The position numbers and the translations under genes are program-made. Below the pieces are notes generated by a model that saw only the letters and a list, made by a program, of their open reading frames with translations, searched no databases and was not told the origin of the DNA. Below are positions 23,921 through 32,299 of a DNA stretch of 64,000 nt, piece by piece (position 1 is the first letter of the stretch; every line of letters starts with the position of its first letter). Location of the stretch: assembly GCF_014172405.1 (NCBI RefSeq), contig NZ_WNXC01000002.1, positions 372,001 to 436,000 of the forward strand. Direction: 5' to 3'. This DNA is from Pedobacter gandavensis (GTDB taxonomy: Bacteria > Bacteroidota > Bacteroidia > Sphingobacteriales > Sphingobacteriaceae).

Positions 23921-25412
23921 AAGACCCACAAGGCAGATCTCACGGAACCTGATGCAAATCATGGTACGAGTTGCCCCCCAAAAAATTAAAGTAATTGAAG
24001 CTGGCCGTGGTGCAGGAAAAACTACTGTTATGGCAGATGAGGTTTCTGATGTGGTTCATGATATGCCCAGGTCAACTAATTTCATGCAGGGAGTTACCTT
24101 TCAGCAAATGTTAACCTTAACGCTTGGATCCTTTGTGGATTCTATGGCCACTTTGGGCTATATACTAGGTCTTCATTATTTTATTGGCAGAAGGCCTCCG
24201 GCCAAATGGAAGTGGGCAGAAGCCTATCAGCCACCTCTTAATTATGATAAAGCCATTTACTTTTACAATGGCACCGTGTATCTGCTATTTAGCCAGGATG
24301 TTGCCAGTCGTGGTCCAAATACAGCTTCAGGTGTTGCTGATGAGTTTGCGCTCCTGGATCCGACTAAGTTCCAGAGTGAAGCGGTAGCAACCTTACGTTT
24401 AAAGCCTAGCGTATTCGGCAAGTGTCGACGGTACCTTAGCCAGACTTACTGCACTTCTATTCCAAGGACTCAGAAAGGTAAGTTCATTTATACCTATGAA
24501 GAAGATTCCAGGAAGAACCCGGAGAAAGTTCTGTTCTTAAGGGCCAGCTCACATATCAACAAAGCAAACCTTCCTGATCAATGGTTCGAGAATCAGAAGC
24601 GGATACTAAGTAAGTATGACTATAACATCGAGATTGAGAATATCAGACCTCGTGCGCTTAAAGGTGGCTTCTATCCACTGTACTCTGAAGGCAAGCATAC
24701 CTACACCGCATACAACAATGATTACCTATCAGGGCTTTTAGATAATGGAGATGGTTATGATAAGGATAAGTTCAGTAACATGGACTGCAGACAGGATGCT
24801 GACTGGTATCCGGATGCACCGCTTGATATTTCTCTTGATTATGGTAAGTTCAATTGTGTGGTGACAGGACAGGAAACAATGAACATGTGTCGCTTCCTAT
24901 CAGCCATGAGTGTAGAATCACCAAAGCTTACCAAGGATCTGGTTGAAGAATGGTGCACCTACTACCGGTTCCATACAGAGAAGGTCGTGTACTACTGGTA
25001 TGATCAGACTGCCCAAGGTAAAGATGGCCGGTCACCTAAATGTTATTCAGAGATTGTTACTGATACCCTGATTGCAAATGGGTGGGAGGTTGTGCCCAGG
25101 TATTATGGTAAAGCCCCTGATCATGTAGACAAGTACAACTTCTGGGCAATAGCCATGCGTAATGATCATCCTATACTTCCTCACTTCTCCTGGAACAAAC
25201 ACAACTGCAAGTACCTATTGGAATCAATCAGCAATGCCGGAGCTAAGGAAGGCACCAACGGTATCGAAAAGATTAAGACTGATGAACGTAATGATAAGCT
25301 CGATCAACGCTTCACTACTCACTTCTCTGATGCATGTGATATGCTTGCTTACTTTAAGTATGCTCACCTACTCAAAGAGACAGGCATCTGGATGCCAACC
25401 ATGATGATCTAA
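23892..25412 (+). CDS. Terminase large subunit
   Basis: 506 residues. The ATPase domain has Walker A G38-RGAG-K43-T-T and Walker B at D150-E151 (GVADEFALLD). The C-terminal nuclease begins with the strand LDISLDYGKFNC carrying the first metal-binding Asp, and a late DACDML provides a further acidic site. It packages phage DNA into proheads. An ATG at 23901 is an alternative start. It is the last gene before a non-coding and antisense segment. Confidence 0.88.
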   Translation: MLYMLIPKIERPTRQISRNLMQIMVRVAPQKIKVIEAGRGAGKTTVMADEVSDVVHDMPRSTNFMQGVTFQQMLTLTLGSFVDSMATLGYILGLHYFIGRRPPAKWKWAEAYQPPLNYDKAIYFYNGTVYLLFSQDVASRGPNTASGVADEFALLDPTKFQSEAVATLRLKPSVFGKCRRYLSQTYCTSIPRTQKGKFIYTYEEDSRKNPEKVLFLRASSHINKANLPDQWFENQKRILSKYDYNIEIENIRPRALKGGFYPLYSEGKHTYTAYNNDYLSGLLDNGDGYDKDKFSNMDCRQDADWYPDAPLDISLDYGKFNCVVTGQETMNMCRFLSAMSVESPKLTKDLVEEWCTYYRFHTEKVVYYWYDQTAQGKDGRSPKCYSEIVTDTLIANGWEVVPRYYGKAPDHVDKYNFWAIAMRNDHPILPHFSWNKHNCKYLLESISNAGAKEGTNGIEKIKTDERNDKLDQRFTTHFSDACDMLAYFKYAHLLKETGIWMPTMMI

Positions 25413-25453
25413 ACATCATTCAAGAATTTCTCCAAAGTTTCACTCAACAAAAA

Positions 25454-25568
25454 AAAGTGTACTATTTCTAGTACACTTTCATATTTCGGTTTTTTTGAGA
25501 TGGCAATTGCCATTTTCCGACAGGGCACGGCTGGCTGTCGAAACACGTTTTGAAACTTTTTTCAAAAC
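25454..25568. terminator. Cluster of three hairpins and a 12-bp palindrome after terminase
   Basis: An 11-bp perfect stem with a TTTC loop (25454-25479) is flanked by an A-run on its left. TGGCAATTGCCA (25501-25512) is a perfect palindrome. CGACAG/CTGTCG (25518-25540) and GTTTTGAA/TTCAAAAC (25547-25568) are further stems. The first hairpin has its U-tract in minus orientation, so it likely terminates the leftward gene at 25702-26025. The rest of 25413-25701 holds no gene that I can see. Confidence 0.55.
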
Positions 25569-25701
25569 AAAAATCAGCTAAAAGACTAATAAACAACTGA
25601 TTGAATCAATATTTTTGTTTTTTTTTGACACTTATGAGTTAACTGTCTCATTTGCAGATGAAGTCATGTAATTTTCAACGAATGTAGCTTCAACGCATCT
25701 T

Positions 25702-26025
25702 CTAAGTAGAAGCTGTAAATCCATTAGCCAGGCTAAAAACCCCAAATGATAATCCAGTATTAATATCACATATACTAAACTCCCCTTCCCCGCCTGAGTT
25801 GCCTGTCTCAGCATTCCAATAAAGAGCAACTGCTTTCAGCCAATTATTTTTAAAAGTCGAATCTCTGTTTTCAAAAAGGACAGGTTGGATGGAAAACTTT
25901 CGGGTTGAAAGATCTACTGATAAAAGCTTCATGTCTATTAACTTTTTGATATTAGAAATCACTTCCGCCATCTTCTTTAAATCCATCTGTGGCTTCTTTT
26001 TGGCCATTTTTTTTAATATGCTCAT
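25702..26025 (-). CDS. Antisense gene inside the late region, candidate moron
   Basis: 107 residues, basic N-terminus (MSILKKMAKKKPQMDLKKM) then a beta-rich part. It is the only minus-strand gene between the repressor and the integrase. Upstream on its strand a TATCTTTA box resembles a host -7 element (7 of 8), and terminator hairpins lie downstream, so it looks like an independently expressed cargo gene. The overlapping plus-strand frame is less protein-like. Function unknown. Confidence 0.5.
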   Translation of the reverse strand: MSILKKMAKKKPQMDLKKMAEVISNIKKLIDMKLLSVDLSTRKFSIQPVLFENRDSTFKNNWLKAVALYWNAETGNSGGEGEFSICDINTGLSFGVFSLANGFTAST

Positions 26026-26080
26026 AATGTTTTTTTATAGCTTAAAGATACCTAAAAGCGAACATTTTGGCAGCATTGAT

Positions 26081-26116
26081 TGTCGTTTTTTACCTACCTA
26101 TTCCATCGCATCTTCG
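26081..26116 (+). promoter_or_regulatory. Candidate late promoter 4
   Basis: TGTCGTTTTTT (26081-26091) with CATCTTCG beginning at 26109, followed by the gene start at 26125. It shares the 9-nt string GCATCTTCG with promoter 2. Confidence 0.6.
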
Positions 26117-26124
26117 TATCAACG

Positions 26125-26400
26125 ATGGGCACAATTCACTTCTCCGAAATGATTAAAGAGCTTGATTCCTGCAAATACCTGGAATCAAAGAACACCTTCA
26201 GTATGGTGTACATGAAGTGTGATATCACAAGGGGTACCGGTGGACAGTTGGTCACAGTTGAAAGAGCTCAAAAGTGTGGCCTTCCTTATCACTGCGCAGA
26301 TAATGAAATGAGAGGTGTAGTTAACCTGGAATCAGGAAGGAAAACCGGCTTTCATTTGCGCCTGGTATTTGAATTTAATGGATTGATAGTTTATTGGTAA
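26125..26400 (+). CDS. Small phage protein upstream of portal, unknown
   Basis: 91 residues, beta-rich. The ATG at 26125 is 8 nt behind the promoter box, and the start is chosen for that reason. No family was recognised. It is the first gene of a long operon that reaches 32235. Confidence 0.5.
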   Translation: MGTIHFSEMIKELDSCKYLESKNTFSMVYMKCDITRGTGGQLVTVERAQKCGLPYHCADNEMRGVVNLESGRKTGFHLRLVFEFNGLIVYW

Positions 26401-26407
26401 AACAGAT

Positions 26408-27760
26408 ATGAGTTTAAAAGTACAATTTGATTCAAATGGATTTCCTGCACTTGGTTACATCGAAGGAGGTGCCACAGTTTTTTCTGCAGCTGCTATAGAA
26501 AATAAAGGAAATGTAGTTAAAGCAGATTCTGTTAGTCCTAATAAGGAGGAAGAGCAGGGAGCATCCAGGTGGGTGAACTGGGGAACTGGAAATGATTTCC
26601 CGATTCAAGTATACAAGGACATTAAGCAAAATGGAATCGCTTCAAGAGCACTGAAACTTAAGGTTGATATGCTTTATGGAAAACGCCTCATCCCGTGTCG
26701 GGTGAAAGGGTTTGATCCTAATGGAGGCAAAGAAATTGTTGAATTTGTAGATGATCCTAATATAAACGAATTCTTAAAAAGAAGTAATGTTGACCAGTTG
26801 CGGAATAGACTAATTCACGATTTCGTTTTTTTAGGGCAGTGTTTTCCTATCCTGCACCTGAATGCAGACCGTAGCAAAATTGCAATGGTTGATCATGATA
26901 AGGGTGGTAAATTCAGATACGCGCCTTTTGATAAATCTAAAAGACGTATTGATGAAGTTTTTAGATCAGCGAATTGGCCAACTCCATCAGAGGATCAGCT
27001 GGATGTTTTTAAGTGCCTGGACAGCTTTCATTATTACCTTGAGATTGATCGTGTCCGTTATGAGGATGAGATGCGGTACGTATTTCCAGTAAGAACTTAT
27101 GATATCGTAAACGATTACTATTCTATTGCCATCTGGAATACGGTCAGAGAGAATGGCTGGCTGGCAAACTCAAATAGCATCCCTAAGATCATCCAATCAA
27201 TCATCAAAAATTCGATGACTATTAAGTATCACATCAGAATCCCTCTTTCTTATTGGAAAGGGCAATTTGATAATTGGGAAAGAATGAAACCCGAGGACCG
27301 GACTCAGGTTATAAATGCTAAACTTCAGGAGATCAATGATTTCTTGACTGGGGTTGATAATCCAATGAAAAGCTTTATATCTCATTATGCTACTGATCCG
27401 CAAACTGGAAAAGAAGTAGCTGGTTGGCAAATTGATGCACTAGAAGACAAAATGAAATATGATGCATGGAACTCAGTTTCAACTGCTGCCAGTGCGGAAA
27501 TTATGTTTGCCATCGGGATTAATCCCGCAATCTTTGGGCTTGGAAATCCAGGAGGAGAATTGAAAAGTGGTGGGTCTGACATTAGAGAATCATGGCTGAC
27601 CATGATTGCAAGCGCCCAGGGAGAAAGAGATACCATCTATTCCTGGTGGCCATTTGTCAGAGAATATAACGGATATCCCTCCGATGTAGAATTACGTACT
27701 GTTGACCAGGTATTGACGACTCTTGATCAGGGTAAAGGCACCGCAAAAACATTAAGCTAA
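26408..27760 (+). CDS. Portal protein
   Basis: 450 residues. It resembles phage portal proteins in length and in features such as a wing-like N-terminal region, the central DFVFLGQCFPILH strand, and the conserved ATNPAIFGLGNPGG-like stretch (here GINPAIFGLGNPGGELKSGG), which is typical for portal proteins of Bacteroidota phages. It forms the dodecameric DNA channel at one capsid vertex. The next gene overlaps its stop by 1 nt. Confidence 0.75.
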   Translation: MSLKVQFDSNGFPALGYIEGGATVFSAAAIENKGNVVKADSVSPNKEEEQGASRWVNWGTGNDFPIQVYKDIKQNGIASRALKLKVDMLYGKRLIPCRVKGFDPNGGKEIVEFVDDPNINEFLKRSNVDQLRNRLIHDFVFLGQCFPILHLNADRSKIAMVDHDKGGKFRYAPFDKSKRRIDEVFRSANWPTPSEDQLDVFKCLDSFHYYLEIDRVRYEDEMRYVFPVRTYDIVNDYYSIAIWNTVRENGWLANSNSIPKIIQSIIKNSMTIKYHIRIPLSYWKGQFDNWERMKPEDRTQVINAKLQEINDFLTGVDNPMKSFISHYATDPQTGKEVAGWQIDALEDKMKYDAWNSVSTAASAEIMFAIGINPAIFGLGNPGGELKSGGSDIRESWLTMIASAQGERDTIYSWWPFVREYNGYPSDVELRTVDQVLTTLDQGKGTAKTLS

Positions 27761-28752
27761 TGACAATTATCACCACCATTGACGAGCTAAAAAAGTATGT
27801 GGAGGTCTCTAAAAGCCTCAAAATTGAGACTGTTGGACCTTCTTTAAAATCAGCTGGCCGCCGGCATTTAAAAGATTGCTTAGGTCCGGAACTATTTCTC
27901 AGGTTAATTAAAGCTTACCAGGATGCTGGACTGAAAGTGTCTGATATGTCGGATGAACTGAAGGAATTAGCAGAGCTATGCCAAGCTGCAGCTGCCAATA
28001 TCGGAATGAGCCTACTAATCCCCAGGGTAAGCATCTCTATTTCTGAATCCGGTATCAGCAGATTAGAAAATGACAATCAAAAAACAGCATACCAATATCA
28101 GGAGGTAAATGCTAAAGAATCTTATTTAAGATCTGGTTATGATGCCTTAGAAGATATTTTTATTTACCTGGAGGAGCATAAAGAGTTGTATCCGGACTGG
28201 GTTGCCAGTAGCGCTTACTTGGATTTCAAAAAATACTTTATCCAGTCTGCTGCAGAGTTCTCAAGTCTCTATAACATTCAGCAATCCCGCTTATCATTTC
28301 TGGCAGTTAGGTACATCATGAAGAGGATTGAGGATTTCCAGGTTAAAGATATAATTAGTAAGAAGCTTTTCGACACAATCAAGTCCCAAGTAAAATCTGG
28401 AACCATTACTCCTCAGAATAGGATTCTTCTGGATGATTTCATTTGTCCTGGTGTCGCACTGATCACCATTGCAAAAGGGGTATGGGAAAGAGCATTGGAT
28501 ATTTCTGAATATGGGGTGACGATCTCTATGCGAGGAAGTTCTGGAAATAATGAGCTACGACAAGCAGCGGAATTAAAGAATCAACAAAAAATGGCTGATC
28601 AGCTGCTGGCTGATGGGAACCTCTACTTGAGTCAACTTGGAGTTTTCCTAGAGGAAAATAAATCCGACTATCCTGATTATGAACCTCCGAAAGTTGAAAG
28701 CTTACTTTTTACCATTAAAAACAAAAAGGATAACGGAATCTACAGCGTATAA
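27760..28752 (+). CDS. DUF6712-like head-tail connector protein
   Basis: 330 residues with two similar halves: both start with an expected helix-rich unit of the type seen in DUF6712 phage proteins (YVEVSKSLKIETVGPSLKSA… near the start; a comparable block after residue 160). These proteins lie next to portals and are thought to be head-completion or connector proteins. Assignment is from context and remembered family features. Confidence 0.55.
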   Translation: MTIITTIDELKKYVEVSKSLKIETVGPSLKSAGRRHLKDCLGPELFLRLIKAYQDAGLKVSDMSDELKELAELCQAAAANIGMSLLIPRVSISISESGISRLENDNQKTAYQYQEVNAKESYLRSGYDALEDIFIYLEEHKELYPDWVASSAYLDFKKYFIQSAAEFSSLYNIQQSRLSFLAVRYIMKRIEDFQVKDIISKKLFDTIKSQVKSGTITPQNRILLDDFICPGVALITIAKGVWERALDISEYGVTISMRGSSGNNELRQAAELKNQQKMADQLLADGNLYLSQLGVFLEENKSDYPDYEPPKVESLLFTIKNKKDNGIYSV

Positions 28753-28757
28753 AACCT

Positions 28758-29123
28758 ATGACTACAATCGAACTTGTAATAGCATTATTAAGTACCGCGG
28801 GAGGAACTGCATGGCTAACGGCATTCCTTAACCGTAAAAAATCAGAAGCAGAGACTGGAAAAATTATTTCAGAAACATATCAAGATGTAATTGATAGTCT
28901 AAGAAAAGAAATATCACGCCTGGAGGAAAGGTTAACACTACAGGAGCAGCAGGGCCTTAAATACCTCGACATTATTGCAGAGCAAAGAAAAACAGAAAAT
29001 GAGCTTAGGGAAAAACTGAAAAGTTTTGAAAAAATGGAAACAAAGTCCCAAAAGCGAATAGCCGAATTAGAATCAGAAGTTTCACAATTAAAAATCAGAC
29101 AAGATCATGAACAAAGCATTTAA
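28758..29123 (+). CDS. Membrane-anchored coiled-coil protein
   Basis: 121 residues: an N-terminal membrane segment (about 5-24), then a long coiled coil with heptads to the end. The architecture is that of an inner-membrane spanin or of a chaperone-like lysis accessory. It opens the lysis cassette and overlaps the next gene by 17 nt. Confidence 0.55.
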   Translation: MTTIELVIALLSTAGGTAWLTAFLNRKKSEAETGKIISETYQDVIDSLRKEISRLEERLTLQEQQGLKYLDIIAEQRKTENELREKLKSFEKMETKSQKRIAELESEVSQLKIRQDHEQSI

Positions 29124-29343
29124 AAGAATCAACATCTACAATATCATAATTACCTGCCTAATTGTTGTTTTTTTATACCTGTCGTACTCTTTATACTTTG
29201 CTTCAGGTGACTCTATTTATTTCTTCAGTTGGATGTCTACACAGATAATGACTGCTTTAATCTATTCTATAAGTTTAAAGACATGGGACATAAAATACAG
29301 GACCCAAATATCAGAATTGGAATTACAAATTTTAAAATCATGA
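29107..29343 (+). CDS. Small membrane protein of the lysis cassette, paralogue 1
   Basis: 78 residues with two membrane segments (about 11-31 and 37-57) and a C-terminal polar helix ending DIKYRTQISELELQIL. The next gene encodes a close relative of this tail. Holin or antiholin function is likely from size, topology and place. Its stop overlaps the start of the next gene by 4 nt. Confidence 0.5.
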   Translation: MNKAFKRINIYNIIITCLIVVFLYLSYSLYFASGDSIYFFSWMSTQIMTALIYSISLKTWDIKYRTQISELELQILKS

Positions 29344-29591
29344 ATAAAACCAAAAAAATCTTAAGAGATCATATGAGTGTTATGCTCATTACCATGGCTT
29401 TCATTTTTATCATGTACATAATGTACGCTGTGATGCAAGCACCAGCTTTCTATTTATTCCTCGTAATGAGTGCTTATGGATACGTAATAGACGCTCTAAT
29501 CTATTTTAAATGCTTAAAAGAGCAGGACATAAAATACAGGAAACAAATTGCAGAATTAGAATCACAAATTTCAAAATTAAGAACCCTTTAA
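29340..29591 (+). CDS. Small membrane protein of the lysis cassette, paralogue 2
   Basis: 83 residues from the ATG at 29340. Two membrane segments and a polar tail DIKYRKQIAELESQIS nearly identical to that of the preceding protein show tandem duplication. Such pairs often work as holin and antiholin. The start is set by the overlap with the upstream stop. Confidence 0.5.
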   Translation: MNKTKKILRDHMSVMLITMAFIFIMYIMYAVMQAPAFYLFLVMSAYGYVIDALIYFKCLKEQDIKYRKQIAELESQISKLRTL

Positions 29592-29595
29592 AATC

Positions 29596-29949
29596 ATGAA
29601 TAAAGCCTTTAAAACACTTAAAGAGTACACTGCTCTGATCGTAGCAGTCCTCCTTTTTTTTGTATCACCATTTATCCTTCACTACCTGGATCCGGTAGCA
29701 GCCACTTATGATGCTGGAGTTTTCCAGGTCATTAACCTTGCCGTCATTCAATTCTGTGTGTATATGGCCATCACCTGGACAGTAGTAAAAAACATTTGGC
29801 CAGCAATAGGTCAATACTTCAAAACATCATTCAATCACGATTTTAAAGATTTATCAAAATGGCAAAAAGTTTCTATCTCCTTATCGGTTTACTTTTTAGT
29901 TTTTCTGTTCCTTGTATTGCTCAGCAGAGTATTCATGACAGCAGGTTAA
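29596..29949 (+). CDS. Candidate holin, three membrane segments
   Basis: 117 residues; hydrophobic segments at about 13-31, 44-64 and 92-113. It starts MNKAFK like the paralogue at 29107. It overlaps the endolysin gene by 91 nt, a classical holin/endolysin arrangement. It would form the membrane lesions that start lysis. Confidence 0.55.
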   Translation: MNKAFKTLKEYTALIVAVLLFFVSPFILHYLDPVAATYDAGVFQVINLAVIQFCVYMAITWTVVKNIWPAIGQYFKTSFNHDFKDLSKWQKVSISLSVYFLVFLFLVLLSRVFMTAG

Positions 29950-30395
29950 AGGTTACTGAAATTTATGAATCACAAATTGGTGTCCGAGAACTGACAGGAA
30001 AAAATGACGGAAAAAGTGTTGAAGCCTATTTGAAGTATGTTGGTTTAGGTAAGGGTTATGCCTGGTGTGCTGCCTTTACCTGCTGGACTTTAAATCAGGC
30101 TTCTATTAAAAATCCAAAATCAGCCTGGTCACCAGATATGTTTCCTTCAGCTAATGTGATTTATAGCAAAACCGACAAAGAAAATATTACTCCAGAGCAG
30201 GGAGATGTTTTCGGTATCTATTTCCCTGACAAAAAAAGAATTGCCCACGTTGGGTTTATACATAAATGGGGAAAATCAGAAGTGATCACTGTAGAAGGAA
30301 ACACCAACCAGGCTGGAAGCCGGGAAGGTGATGGAGTATACAGAAAAAGACGTATTACCGGTCAGATTTATAAAGTTTCAAGATTCATACGATGA
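29859..30395 (+). CDS. Phage endolysin with CHAP-like peptidase domain
   Basis: 178 residues. An N-terminal hydrophobic segment (5-21) acts as an export signal or signal-arrest anchor. The CHAP/NlpC-type catalytic triad is visible as C70 (in YAWCAAF), H130 (in AHVGFI) and N148 or N150 (in EGNTN). It cleaves peptidoglycan peptide bonds at lysis. The 91-nt overlap with the holin candidate and the following spanin gene complete the cassette. Confidence 0.82.
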   Translation: MAKSFYLLIGLLFSFSVPCIAQQSIHDSRLKVTEIYESQIGVRELTGKNDGKSVEAYLKYVGLGKGYAWCAAFTCWTLNQASIKNPKSAWSPDMFPSANVIYSKTDKENITPEQGDVFGIYFPDKKRIAHVGFIHKWGKSEVITVEGNTNQAGSREGDGVYRKRRITGQIYKVSRFIR

Positions 30396-30898
30396 AAAAA
30401 AGCATCTATACTTTAGCATTTCTAATAGTCGCTTTATCTGCATGTAAGACTAGAAATGTCAACAAAACAAGTGATTTGACTCATGTAAATGCACAGTTCA
30501 GTACTGCTGCTACCAGTCAATCCAAAATGCAAGAGAAATTGACAATAAAGTCATTAACTGAAGAGAAATCAGGTATTTGGATATGGGATGAATGGTATTC
30601 TGAAGATAGTAATGATACGTCTACTGATACTGGAGAAGCAAAAGTTAATAAACCAATTCACCGTCGTACAACTTTTACGGCCAACAATAAAAAAAGCTCT
30701 AAACAGAGTGATGAGCAGACAGATTTGGAAAATCAATCAAAACAAAGTGTTTATCTTGAGACTGATAGTTTAAATAAATCTGATCATAAGGATACTGAGT
30801 CAAAAAGTAGTTTTTCATGGGTAACTTGGCTATTGGTTACTATATGTGTGATTATTGCCATACGTTTTATTATTAAAGAATTCAATACTAAACCATGA
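30392..30898 (+). CDS. Unimolecular spanin (u-spanin)
   Basis: 168 residues. It begins with a lipoprotein signal peptide with lipobox L15-S-A-C18, so the mature N-terminus should sit in the outer membrane. The middle is hydrophilic and Ser/Thr/Lys-rich, and a single membrane helix lies at 143-160 near the C-terminus. That is the topology of T1-type u-spanins, which join inner and outer membranes and disrupt the outer membrane at lysis. It overlaps the endolysin gene by 4 nt, as expected. Confidence 0.72.
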   Translation: MKKSIYTLAFLIVALSACKTRNVNKTSDLTHVNAQFSTAATSQSKMQEKLTIKSLTEEKSGIWIWDEWYSEDSNDTSTDTGEAKVNKPIHRRTTFTANNKKSSKQSDEQTDLENQSKQSVYLETDSLNKSDHKDTESKSSFSWVTWLLVTICVIIAIRFIIKEFNTKP

Positions 30899-31740
30899 AG
30901 AATATCCGGATTGAAATAGAGATAAATAAAAAATTAAATGTTACTGAACTGCAGTTGCCTGAATGTTGGGATGAAGTGCCTTCTGAAGTCTACCCACAGT
31001 TATGCAGTCTTTATTTAAAGACTGCAGAGCAAATGAGTATTTTTGATAAAACGGTGAGGGCTTTTATTTTACTAACGCTTCCTCATTATGAAACCATTAA
31101 ATCTTTAACTGGAGAAGAGCTTTACGATCTATTACCTCTTGTTGATTGGGTGTTTAATAAATTGGATCTCAGTAAAAACCCGTTGGGTATAATTAGGGTT
31201 GCAGGTTTAGAATTTCATGGTCCGGAGGCCGAAATGGAAAACCTAAGATTTGCAGAATGGTGTGTGGCAGATACACATTTTATTAATTACTCCAGATCCG
31301 CTAACATAAATGATCTCGAAATGTTAGCCGCTTGTATTTACCGGCCAGTAGGTGTTGGGTCAGATTACCTAATAACCTCTCCAACCTACAGGGGTGATAT
31401 CAGGGAAAAATTTAATGATCAGTTGCTGCCTATTCGAAAGAAGCTTATGTCAACACTTGATCCAGCTTTGCTTCATGGTATATATTTGTTTTTTGCCAGT
31501 TCAAAGCACAAAATAATCGGATTATATCAGGAGTTCTTTCCGCCACCAAAACAAACCTCTCAAAGCACTCCAGTGGATGATCATTCCTTCTCCTGGTTTG
31601 ACATCTATGATGATCTGCGAGGTGATCCGAAGTTTGGGGGCCCTGATAAACTGGAAGATGAATTCCTTCATACCGTTCTGGCCAGTATAGAAAGAAGTAA
31701 AAAGACCATGAAGGATTTAAAGTCTAAATACAAAATTTAA
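30895..31740 (+). CDS. Phage protein between lysis and tail genes, unknown
   Basis: 281 residues, helical, soluble, with no recognised family. A proline-rich linker (FFPPPKQTSQSTPVDD) separates two parts. It overlaps the u-spanin gene by 4 nt. Position suggests a head-tail or tail-assembly protein. Confidence 0.5.
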   Translation: MKNIRIEIEINKKLNVTELQLPECWDEVPSEVYPQLCSLYLKTAEQMSIFDKTVRAFILLTLPHYETIKSLTGEELYDLLPLVDWVFNKLDLSKNPLGIIRVAGLEFHGPEAEMENLRFAEWCVADTHFINYSRSANINDLEMLAACIYRPVGVGSDYLITSPTYRGDIREKFNDQLLPIRKKLMSTLDPALLHGIYLFFASSKHKIIGLYQEFFPPPKQTSQSTPVDDHSFSWFDIYDDLRGDPKFGGPDKLEDEFLHTVLASIERSKKTMKDLKSKYKI

Positions 31741-31743
31741 GCT

Positions 31744-32235
31744 ATGACACTACTGCAGCTAAAAGACTATTTTGAGGATTATGCAAAAAAACACGTCGAA
31801 CTTAGGCATGATCCTACTGATGATCAGAAAATAACATTTTATTGCTTGAATACTGAGGATAAGGCTAATGATTATATCCGAAGTGCTCCGATGGATCTGG
31901 TAATGCTTTTAATGCCATACGATAAAGCGCAAACACCACCTTCAGGAGAAAACTACAACTGGGATAAAAGCATGTGCTTTTTTATTTTGAAGCGTTGTGA
32001 CATTAATGATAATGATTCAATAATTGAGGCTCAAAGTCAGTGTGAGGTTATTGCTGATGATTTTTGCACCGTAATGATTGCCGATCGAACTACAAAATTA
32101 ACAAGCCTTGTTTCAGGATCAATAACGATGAGCCCAATTGGACCAGTTGTAAACGAACATTATGGTTATATATGTATGTTTAATGTAGTAGATTCCTTTA
32201 ATCATTATGTGGATCCAAACCGCTGGCAACTCTAG
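31744..32235 (+). CDS. Candidate tail-completion protein
   Basis: 163 residues, mixed alpha/beta. Size, an acidic N-terminus and position before the first large tail gene resemble tail terminator or neck proteins, but sequence evidence is weak. It is the last gene of the operon that starts at 26125. Confidence 0.45.
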   Translation: MTLLQLKDYFEDYAKKHVELRHDPTDDQKITFYCLNTEDKANDYIRSAPMDLVMLLMPYDKAQTPPSGENYNWDKSMCFFILKRCDINDNDSIIEAQSQCEVIADDFCTVMIADRTTKLTSLVSGSITMSPIGPVVNEHYGYICMFNVVDSFNHYVDPNRWQL

Positions 32236-32242
32236 CATCGGA

Positions 32243-32278
32243 TGTCGTTTTTATGATTAGAATTCTTACGGATATTGG
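32243..32278 (+). promoter_or_regulatory. Candidate late promoter 5
   Basis: TGTCGTTTTTA (32243-32253) with GATATTGG at 32271-32278 at the same 28-nt offset. The ATG at 32300 would leave a short leader of about 15 nt. Confidence 0.5.
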
Positions 32279-32299
32279 TTGCATAGGAAATTATAACTT

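Noticed and set aside
25889..26152. 87-residue plus-strand frame opposite the antisense gene
   Set aside because: It runs through the promoter of the next late unit and mirrors the better minus-strand frame.
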